Translations under genes and position numbers: made by a program
The notes under the pieces: generated by a model
What the model was told of the DNA's origin: nothing
Seen by the model: only the letters and a program-made list of their open reading frames with translations
Databases searched by the model: none
In this document: in pieces, positions 26,370 to 32,584 of the stretch
Layout: each line of letters starts with the position of its first letter
How positions within the stretch are numbered: the first letter of the stretch is position 1
Source: an uncultured Pelagibacteraceae bacterium
Lineage (GTDB): Bacteria > Pseudomonadota > Alphaproteobacteria > Pelagibacterales > Pelagibacteraceae
DNA: 32,584 bases
Direction: 5' to 3'
Assembly (NCBI GenBank): GCA_902595115.1
Contig: CACJOS010000012.1
Coordinates: 1 to 32,584 of the forward strand

Positions 26370-26813
26370 ATGGAAATAGCAGTTTTAGCTTGTGGATGTT
26401 TTTGGGAGCCTGAAATAAGGTTCAGCAGGTTGGACGGGGTTTATAAAACTGAAGTAGGTTATTGTGGAGGTAATACTAGTAAAACCAGCTATCAAGAAGT
26501 TTGTGAAGGAGATACGAACCATGCTGAGGTTGTTAAATTGGACTTTGATCCAAAAATAATTTCATATGAAGAAATTTTAGATTACTTTTTTGAAATACAT
26601 GATCCTACAACCTTAAATTCTCAAGGACCAGACTTTGGAACACAGTATAGAAGTGAAATTTTTTATCTTAATGACGAGCAAAAAGATATTGCGAAAAAAA
26701 TAATAGAAAAATATAATAAAAAACTTTCTGGAAAAGTAGTCACTAAAATTTCACAAATTAAAAATTATTGTATTGCAGAGGAATACCATCAAAAATATCT
26801 GGAAAAAAGATAA
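26370..26813 (+). CDS. msrA: Peptide-methionine (S)-S-oxide reductase
   Basis: MsrA reduces methionine-S-sulfoxide in proteins and free methionine. The 147-residue protein starts MEIAVLACGCFW with catalytic Cys10 in the GCFW motif. It continues with the conserved VGYCGGNTSKTSYQEVCEG, the HAEVVKLDFDP segment, FFEIHDPTTLNSQGPDFGTQ and YRSEIF. It ends soon after AEEYHQKYL, with an extra Cys in NYCIAEE. At 147 residues it is the short form of the enzyme. The sulfurtransferase gene begins at the very next base, so these genes form one operon. Confidence 0.94.
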   Translation: MEIAVLACGCFWEPEIRFSRLDGVYKTEVGYCGGNTSKTSYQEVCEGDTNHAEVVKLDFDPKIISYEEILDYFFEIHDPTTLNSQGPDFGTQYRSEIFYLNDEQKDIAKKIIEKYNKKLSGKVVTKISQIKNYCIAEEYHQKYLEKR

Positions 26814-27629
26814 ATGTCTTTAGTAGAAACAGATTGGCTTGAAAATAATTTAAATAAAGTAAAATTAATTGATTGTTCTTGGCATCTTCCTAAAACTGAA
26901 AGAAATCCACATCAAGAATATTTAAATCACCATATACCAAGTGCATTATTTTTTGATTTAGATAAAAATTCTGACGAGAATTCAGAGTTACCACACATGT
27001 TGCCTTCTAGTAAAAAGTGGGATGAAATTATTTCAGGTTTAGGAATAGAAAATAAAGATAATATTGTCGTTTATGATAATTCTGATTTGGTTAGCTCTTG
27101 TAGATTATGGTACACTTTTATCTATTTTGGACATGACCCTAAGCTAGTAAGTGTTCTAAATGGTGGCTTTGAAAAATGGCAATCGGAAAAAAAACAGACA
27201 ACAAAAGAATTAAAAATTGCGTCCCAGTCAAAATACATATCAAAAGAAAAAAAAGATTTAGTAAAATCGAAGAGACAAATTGAACAAAATATTTTTCAGG
27301 AGGAATTTAAAGTTCTAGATGCAAGAAGTAAGGAAAGATTCGAAGGTAAAGAAAAAGAGCCAAGAAGTGGTTTAAGAAGTGGATCTATACCAAATTCTAT
27401 TTGCTTGCCATTCAATCAACTATTACAAAAGAATAAAACATTCAAATCAAAGGAGGAATTGGTAAAAATTTTTAAGTCAGTTTTAAAACAAGATTTTTCC
27501 TCAAAAGTTGTGTTTTCTTGTGGCTCTGGAGTTACAGCCTCAGTTTTAGCACTTGCATATTCCTTAATTGATAATAAATATAAGCCTGTCATTTATGATG
27601 GTTCATGGTCAGAGTATGGCAGAATATAA
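26814..27629 (+). CDS. 3-mercaptopyruvate/thiosulfate sulfurtransferase
   Basis: A 271-residue two-domain rhodanese. The N-terminal inactive domain shows LIDCSWHLPKTERNP, the HIPSALFFDLD segment and VVYDNSD. The C-terminal active domain has VLDARSKERFEG, RSGSIPNSICLPF and the catalytic loop SCGSGVTAS. The CGSGVTA loop is that of the mercaptopyruvate (SseA/MST) type rather than the CRKG(V/S) loop of thiosulfate-specific rhodanese. Length is normal. It abuts msrA with no gap, and the RND adaptor gene follows 3 bases after its stop. Confidence 0.88.
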   Translation: MSLVETDWLENNLNKVKLIDCSWHLPKTERNPHQEYLNHHIPSALFFDLDKNSDENSELPHMLPSSKKWDEIISGLGIENKDNIVVYDNSDLVSSCRLWYTFIYFGHDPKLVSVLNGGFEKWQSEKKQTTKELKIASQSKYISKEKKDLVKSKRQIEQNIFQEEFKVLDARSKERFEGKEKEPRSGLRSGSIPNSICLPFNQLLQKNKTFKSKEELVKIFKSVLKQDFSSKVVFSCGSGVTASVLALAYSLIDNKYKPVIYDGSWSEYGRI

Positions 27630-27632
27630 TTT

Positions 27633-28502
27633 ATGAAAACCTCAAAAAAAGTTTTAATTGGTGTTGTAATTTTTTTCATAATAATTGCGATTGTTGTAAT
27701 TGGAAGAACAATGATTGGAAACCATTTCAAAAAAAAATTTAGCAAAAGACCACCGCCTGGAATAATTGTTAAATTAGTGTCTGAAAAAATTTTTTCAGAG
27801 AAAATTGAAAGTTTCGGAACAGCGATTTCAAAGAAAACTAAATCATATCGAATTCAAAAAAGTGACTTAATCTCTGAACTGAAATTAGACAACTATGTAG
27901 AGAAAGGATCTTTAATAGTAAAACTAAAAGATAAGGATATTATTGCGCCTTTTAGCGGTATTTTAGGTTACAGAGGTATTACAGAAGACGTTCTTGGGTC
28001 TGACAACTCCTTAATAATAACTTTAGACGATAGTTCAGTGATATACGCTGATTTAAAAATACCTGAGTCCTTCGCGCCAGTTATTAAGAAAAATTTACCT
28101 GTCGATGTAAAGTTTTCAGGATTAAAAAATAAAATCTTTTCGGGAAAAGTGGAGGGTTACTCAAGTAGAATAAGTGCAGATACAAGGAGTTTGCTGACAA
28201 GAATAAAAATAAATAATAAAAATTATGAGCTAATACCAGGATCGCTACTTGAAGTGAGTGTAAAATTCAATGAAAGAAGTTCTCTGTCTGTACCTGATAC
28301 TAGTGTAATGTTAGAAGGAGAGAATGCTTTTATTTACAGAGTGCTTGAGGATAATAGTTTAGATAAAATCCAAATTCAAATAGGAAATAGAGACGAAGGA
28401 TTTATAGAGGTAATTTCAGGATTAAATAAAGGGGATGTTATAGTTGCTGAGGGTCTTAAAAAAATAAATCCAAAAGGAAAAATTAAACCAATTAAAAAAT
28501 AA
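27633..28502 (+). CDS. RND efflux periplasmic adaptor without the alpha-helical hairpin
   Basis: A 289-residue membrane-fusion protein for the adjacent pump. An N-terminal membrane helix (7-24) is followed by the first lipoyl half (about 76-98), which runs directly into the second half DIIAPFSGILGYRG (102-114). In ordinary RND adaptors a helical hairpin of roughly 60-120 residues lies between these halves; here there is none. The beta-barrel (about 135-210, with GYSSRISADTRSLLTRIKI) and membrane-proximal domain (about 215-275, with EVISGLNKGDVIVAEGL) are intact. The protein is therefore shorter than the usual 350-400 residues by about the length of the hairpin. The reading frame is unbroken. 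The pump gene starts at the next base. Confidence 0.88.
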   Translation: MKTSKKVLIGVVIFFIIIAIVVIGRTMIGNHFKKKFSKRPPPGIIVKLVSEKIFSEKIESFGTAISKKTKSYRIQKSDLISELKLDNYVEKGSLIVKLKDKDIIAPFSGILGYRGITEDVLGSDNSLIITLDDSSVIYADLKIPESFAPVIKKNLPVDVKFSGLKNKIFSGKVEGYSSRISADTRSLLTRIKINNKNYELIPGSLLEVSVKFNERSSLSVPDTSVMLEGENAFIYRVLEDNSLDKIQIQIGNRDEGFIEVISGLNKGDVIVAEGLKKINPKGKIKPIKK

Positions 28503-31500
28503 ATGTTTATAACTGATTTAAGTATACGAAGACCAGTAGTTTCTTGGGTAATGTCTCTAATATTAGTCTTATTTGGTTTATTTGTATTTTGGAAGTTGCC
28601 TGTTAGAGAACTACCATCAGGACTTCAGCCGCCAGTTGTTCAAGTTAAAGTGGATTATAAATCTGCATCAGCACCCATAATTGATCAAGAGGTTACACAG
28701 GTTTTAGAAGATGTGATTGGTGGAGCAGAAGGTATAAAAAATATTGATTCTGTATCTGAAAATGGAAGAAGCACAATCAATATAGAGTTTGATACAGAGA
28801 TGGATTTAGATAATGCTGCAAATGACATAAGAGAAAGAGTAGCTAGGGTTGCCGATAACTTGCCCACTGAGGCCGAACCTCCACAAATTTTGAAGCAAGC
28901 CGCGGGTTTCACAACTACGATGTGGATAGCACTTTCCTCTCCCACATGGAGTGACTTAGAATTAGGAGATTATGCAGAGAGATATTTAGTTGATAGATTT
29001 TCAAGTATAAAAAATGTTGGTAGAATTTTGGTTGGTGGACTTAGAGAGTTAAGTGTTAGAATTTGGATAGACCCAATAAAATTAGCTGCAAATGATTTAA
29101 CTATACAAGAATTAGAAAATGCACTTAGGAGTGAAAATGTAAGTCTTCCTGCTGGAACTTTAGAAGCAACTAATGTTGATCTTACTCTTAATCTAGATAA
29201 ATCTTATACAACTATTGATCAATTAAAAAGTTTACCGTTAAAAAAAAATAAAGACAACATAGTAAAATTATCTGATGTTGCTGAAGTTCAATTTGGTCCA
29301 GTTTCGGAAAAAACCTTATTCAAAGCACAAAGAAAAGATAATCTTGACTTAAAAACTGTAGGTATAGGAATTTATGCCAGAAGCGGTGCATCAACTGTTG
29401 AGTTATCAAGGGATATTAAAAGAAAGTTAAAAGAAGTAAGAGAATCTTTACCCGATGGATTAAATATAGAGGTGGCTTTTAATAGAGCAAACTACGTAGG
29501 AGCTGCTATAAACGAAGTATACAAAACTCTTTTCATAGCTTTTATACTAGTTGTAATTATTATTTATTTGTTTCTTGGAAACTTAAAAGCAGTGATAGTT
29601 CCAGCTGTTGCACTTCCAGTTAGTTTAGTTGCTTCTTTTTTGGGAATTTATATTTTTGATCTGTCCATAAATATTTTTGTTTTATTATCTTTTATTTTAG
29701 CAATTGGAATAATTACAGATGATTCTGTAATTATGACTGACGCAATTTATAGAAGAATTGAGAAAGGAGAAAAACCACTTGTAGCAGCTTATAAAGGATC
29801 AAAGCAAATTACATTTGCGATTATTGCTACTACTCTAATATTAGTTGCTGTATTCTTGCCACTGATTTTTATAAAAGGAATTTCTGGAACTTTATTCAGA
29901 GAAACTGCAATTGCATTATCTTTTTCTGTAGTAGTTTCATCTTTTGTTGCTCTAACATTATCACCAATGCTTGGGAGCAGATTTTTAACACTAAAGACTA
30001 AGCAAAATAAAATTATAACTAAATTTAATGATTTTTTTAAATCATTTTTAAAATTTTATAAAGAAAGTCTTACTTACTTTCTTGATAAACAAAGATTAAT
30101 AATAACCTTTATGATAATAGTAATTATTTCTTCAGTATTATTGTTTAATTTTTCCAAAAAGGAACTGCTTCCTCTTGAAGATAGGGGTGCATATTTAATA
30201 ATTGGAATGACTGATGAAGGAAGCTCATTTGAGTACACACAAGAAAGGGCCCAAGAAATAGAGTCTAAATTAATTCCTCTGTTACAAGAAAAAAACAGCC
30301 CATATAGAAGATTTATAATGCGAGTACCTGGTTTTGGCAGATCAAGTAACTCTTTTAATACATTTATTATAATAGCATTATTAAATCACTGGGATGATAG
30401 AGGTAAAAATACACAATCAGTTATGAGAGAAGCTATTGGAAAAATAGTGACTAATCCACAAGCAATTGCTTTTCCTATTTCACCACAATCAATAAGAGTC
30501 TCAAATTATAATAAACCAATACAAATGGTAATTTTAGGATCATCTTACGATGAGCTTGAGCAAATACAGAATAATTTAATATCTGAATTAAGAAAAAATA
30601 AAAATTTGTCAAGAATCGAGTCAGACTATTCTAAAAATAAACCAGAAGTAAAATTAATAATTAACAAAAATAAGGCAAAAGATTTAGGAGTATCAACAGA
30701 TCAAATAGGTAAGACTCTAGAAACTCTTTATGGTGGAAAAACTGTTACAACATTTAATAAACTTGGAAAAGAATATCCAATTATTGTACAAAAATATTTA
30801 TCAGATAGAAGAAGTAAAGAAAGTTTAGCAAAAATTTTTGTAAGATCTGAGAATAATTCAAAACTTATATCATTAGCAAATTTAGTTGATTTTAAGGAGG
30901 AGGGATCAGCTAAAATACTTTCAAGATATAACAGACAAAGAGCAGTAACTATATCTGCCAATATTAATGAAGGATACTCATTAAGTGAAGCAATAAAATA
31001 TTTAGAAAAAACAATGGAAAATATCTCTCCTCAGAATCAAATTTCTTGGAAAGGGAAATCTGAAGAATTAAAAGAAACTTCTAACGAATTGTTCATTATA
31101 TTTGCTTTAGCATTAATAACTGCTTATTTAGTTATGGCAGCCACTTTTAATTCGTTCATTCATCCATTTATAATAATAATGACTGTCCCATTAGCTGTAT
31201 TTGGCGGGTTGGTTTTCATCCTTTTTTTAAATAGTTCAATCAATATTTTTTCACAAATTGCACTTGTTATTCTGATTGGTATATCTACAAAAAATAGTAT
31301 CTTGATAGTAGATTTTGCAAATCAACTTAGAGCATCTGGAAAAAGCATAGATAATGCAATAAAAGAAGCATGTGATATGAGATTTAGACCTATTATAATG
31401 ACATCTCTAAGTACCATGATAGCAATGGTCCCATTAGTAATTGGAAATATTGGACCTGGGGCTGGAGAAGGTTCTAGGCTTGCTGTCGGATCTACTATTT

Positions 31501-31625
31501 TAGGTGGAATGATTATTTCTACTTTTTTTACACTATATGTGACTCCAACAATGTACTTAATGTTAGCGAAGAATACTAAACGAATTGATGCCGTTGATAT
31601 TGAGTTAAAAAAACAACTGAATTAG
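28503..31625 (+). CDS. RND efflux pump, inner-membrane permease subunit (AcrB-like)
   Basis: A 1040-residue proton-driven exporter. It has an N-terminal helix (about 12-30), a large periplasmic porter domain (about 35-330), TM2-6 (about 338-490), a second periplasmic loop (about 560-860) and the C-terminal helices. The proton-relay residues are present: Asp406 and Asp407 in GIITDDSVIMTD and Lys930 in GISTKNSILIVDF, equivalent to AcrB D407, D408 and K940. The sequence starts FITDLSIRRPVVSWVMSL as in hydrophobe/amphiphile pumps. The substrate is unknown. It lies immediately after its adaptor; no TolC-like gene is in the window. Its stop overlaps the convergent SLT gene by 4 bases (TTAG). Confidence 0.94.
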   Translation: MFITDLSIRRPVVSWVMSLILVLFGLFVFWKLPVRELPSGLQPPVVQVKVDYKSASAPIIDQEVTQVLEDVIGGAEGIKNIDSVSENGRSTINIEFDTEMDLDNAANDIRERVARVADNLPTEAEPPQILKQAAGFTTTMWIALSSPTWSDLELGDYAERYLVDRFSSIKNVGRILVGGLRELSVRIWIDPIKLAANDLTIQELENALRSENVSLPAGTLEATNVDLTLNLDKSYTTIDQLKSLPLKKNKDNIVKLSDVAEVQFGPVSEKTLFKAQRKDNLDLKTVGIGIYARSGASTVELSRDIKRKLKEVRESLPDGLNIEVAFNRANYVGAAINEVYKTLFIAFILVVIIIYLFLGNLKAVIVPAVALPVSLVASFLGIYIFDLSINIFVLLSFILAIGIITDDSVIMTDAIYRRIEKGEKPLVAAYKGSKQITFAIIATTLILVAVFLPLIFIKGISGTLFRETAIALSFSVVVSSFVALTLSPMLGSRFLTLKTKQNKIITKFNDFFKSFLKFYKESLTYFLDKQRLIITFMIIVIISSVLLFNFSKKELLPLEDRGAYLIIGMTDEGSSFEYTQERAQEIESKLIPLLQEKNSPYRRFIMRVPGFGRSSNSFNTFIIIALLNHWDDRGKNTQSVMREAIGKIVTNPQAIAFPISPQSIRVSNYNKPIQMVILGSSYDELEQIQNNLISELRKNKNLSRIESDYSKNKPEVKLIINKNKAKDLGVSTDQIGKTLETLYGGKTVTTFNKLGKEYPIIVQKYLSDRRSKESLAKIFVRSENNSKLISLANLVDFKEEGSAKILSRYNRQRAVTISANINEGYSLSEAIKYLEKTMENISPQNQISWKGKSEELKETSNELFIIFALALITAYLVMAATFNSFIHPFIIIMTVPLAVFGGLVFILFLNSSINIFSQIALVILIGISTKNSILIVDFANQLRASGKSIDNAIKEACDMRFRPIIMTSLSTMIAMVPLVIGNIGPGAGEGSRLAVGSTILGGMIISTFFTLYVTPTMYLMLAKNTKRIDAVDIELKKQLN

Positions 31626-32221
31626 AAAATAATATATTTTCTTGTTTTTAAAGAATTTTGGCAACTTAACAATTGTGATTTATATTTTTTAGATTGTGTT
31701 TGTACTTTCTTGGCTAGAGATATTACTTTAGGATTCTTTTTATAATTTTTATAGTTCCCCCATCCTTCGTGGTATGCAATATATTGTCTAAATGCATCTT
31801 TTTTTGAAATTTTGAGAATTTTTTCAGTTTTAGTAGTGTACCATCCTATAAAATCAACACTATCTTTGAACCTAGTTCGTGTTGCTAGTGGATTATTGGT
31901 TTCTTTCTTATATTGCTTCCATGTTCCTTTAACTGCTTGAGAATATCCAAATGATGAGGATGGTCTTTTATATGGTATCACTTTAAAAATTTTATTTCTT
32001 TTTGGTTTTGCAAGCCAATCAAAATCAGATTCCATTTTAATTATAGCAAGTTGCAAGTATATTGGGGTCCCCCATTTTCTCTCGGTATTTTTTGCGTGTT
32101 TATACCAAAGATATCTTTCAGAAAATATAGAGCAACCATCTGCGGTATTTTTCGGAATAGATGAACAAGAAAAAAGTAGCAAACTAAAAAACAAAAATAG
32201 AATATTATTTTTTTTTTTCAT
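31622..32221 (-). CDS. Lipoprotein with lytic transglycosylase (SLT-like) domain
   Basis: A 199-residue protein with a lipoprotein signal, lipobox LFSC (Cys19). The domain fits soluble-lytic-transglycosylase-like murein hydrolases: LQLAIIKMESDFDWLAKP with the probable catalytic Glu64, SSFGYSQAVKGTWKQYKKE, and YIAYHEGWGNYK near the end. Such enzymes cleave peptidoglycan glycan chains from the periplasm. Its ATG overlaps the preceding nuclease gene by 17 bases, and its stop overlaps the convergent RND gene by 4. The domain call is good; enzyme activity is inferred. Confidence 0.8.
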   Translation of the reverse strand: MKKKNNILFLFFSLLLFSCSSIPKNTADGCSIFSERYLWYKHAKNTERKWGTPIYLQLAIIKMESDFDWLAKPKRNKIFKVIPYKRPSSSFGYSQAVKGTWKQYKKETNNPLATRTRFKDSVDFIGWYTTKTEKILKISKKDAFRQYIAYHEGWGNYKNYKKNPKVISLAKKVQTQSKKYKSQLLSCQNSLKTRKYIIF

Positions 32222-32584
32222 TTTTTCTCCAATCCCATGGCTTTTCGAATGTACCCTGCCATAAACCTAATTTATCTCTTTCAGCCTCTTTTTCTTGTAA
32301 AATATATTTTTTGGAGAATTTAATATAAGCTAAAGCATATCCATTCCTTACAAGCCAAGAGTTAATATTTAATTTATTCTTATAACAAGTTGCAAGTTTT
32401 CTTTTATATCTATCTATATTTTCAATTTTACATAAAATCTTTTTATTTTTTAATAATTTTTTTAATTTATTTTTTGAGATTTTTCCACACGGGTATTTTT
32501 TATTTAGAGAAAAAAACTGAATACTTATAAAAATCTTATTACAGTCTTGCTTTACTTCTGGTGCATCAATACCAGATAACCTAA
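32205..32584 (-). CDS. Thermonuclease-family (SNase-like) protein, C-terminal part; start outside window
   Basis: A minus-strand reading frame open from the right edge and ending at TAA (32205-32207). About 125 residues are visible. It starts RLSGIDAPEVKQDC, the SNase motif containing the catalytic Arg and Glu, then LCKIENIDRYKRKLATCY, where the second catalytic Arg lies in YKRK (usually YGR). It continues INSWLVRNGYALAYIKFSK and ends EAERDKLGLWQGTFEKPWDW. This is the pattern of Ca-dependent staphylococcal-nuclease homologues, which are usually exported or membrane-anchored. The N-terminal signal cannot be seen. It overlaps the SLT lipoprotein start by 17 bases. Confidence 0.85.
   Translation of the reverse strand, partial: RLSGIDAPEVKQDCNKIFISIQFFSLNKKYPCGKISKNKLKKLLKNKKILCKIENIDRYKRKLATCYKNKLNINSWLVRNGYALAYIKFSKKYILQEKEAERDKLGLWQGTFEKPWDWRKNEKKK

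Overview
The window looks like a stretch of a streamlined alphaproteobacterial chromosome of the SAR11 / Candidatus Pelagibacter type. The evidence is strong A+T richness in every gene, Lys/Asn/Ile-rich proteins, genes that abut or overlap, and families typical of Alphaproteobacteria (DUF2093, the HAD-ribF-ileS-lspA-DUF3035 block, a TIGR01459-type HAD protein, DUF6134). The assignment is inference: no rRNA or other marker gene is present. No tRNA, rRNA, insertion sequence, phage, CRISPR array or recognisable defence system was found. No gene-free stretch exceeds 300 bases; the longest is the 188 bases between groEL and psiE.

Layout. 1-1259 (+) is the end of lpxK followed by an LpxL/HtrB-type acyltransferase (lipid A). 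1275-1454 (-) is a small DUF2093 gene, divergent from purD-rsmD (1477-3302, +). 3299-9738 (-) is one compact operon: HAD phosphatase-like gene, ribF, ileS, lspA, a BamF/DUF3035-like lipoprotein and pgi. As written, pgi is broken by a single-base frameshift in an A8 run. 9806-11881 (+) is groES-groEL with a heat-shock-like promoter and a clear terminator. 12012-13081 (-) holds PsiE-like and YczE/YitT-like membrane proteins. 13181-13861 (+) is an exported DUF6134 protein. 13865-17128 (-) holds a lysine-rich coiled-coil protein, a CFA-type methyltransferase and a DapA-superfamily lyase.

From 17175 on: an orphan GT9 glycosyltransferase (+), a membrane-anchored J-domain protein (-), a prolyl oligopeptidase/oligopeptidase B (+), a small heat-shock protein with its own heat-shock-like promoter (+), and a small lipoprotein (-). 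An NCS2 purine permease (+) then faces a purine-type phosphoribosyltransferase (-) across a shared hairpin terminator. Next come a GT17-type glycosyltransferase and a DUF1330 protein (+), and an AlkA-like DNA glycosylase with a DMT exporter (-). A gapless operon msrA - sulfurtransferase - RND adaptor - RND pump (+) follows. The window ends with an SLT-type lipoprotein and a partial thermonuclease-family gene (-).

Most genes are housekeeping: envelope lipid synthesis, purine synthesis and salvage, translation, protein folding and repair, and efflux. The points most worth checking are the frameshifted pgi, an RND adaptor that lacks the alpha-helical hairpin, the matching promoters of groES and hsp20, the 4-base stop-codon overlaps at convergent gene ends, and a lysine-rich coiled-coil protein I cannot assign to a family.
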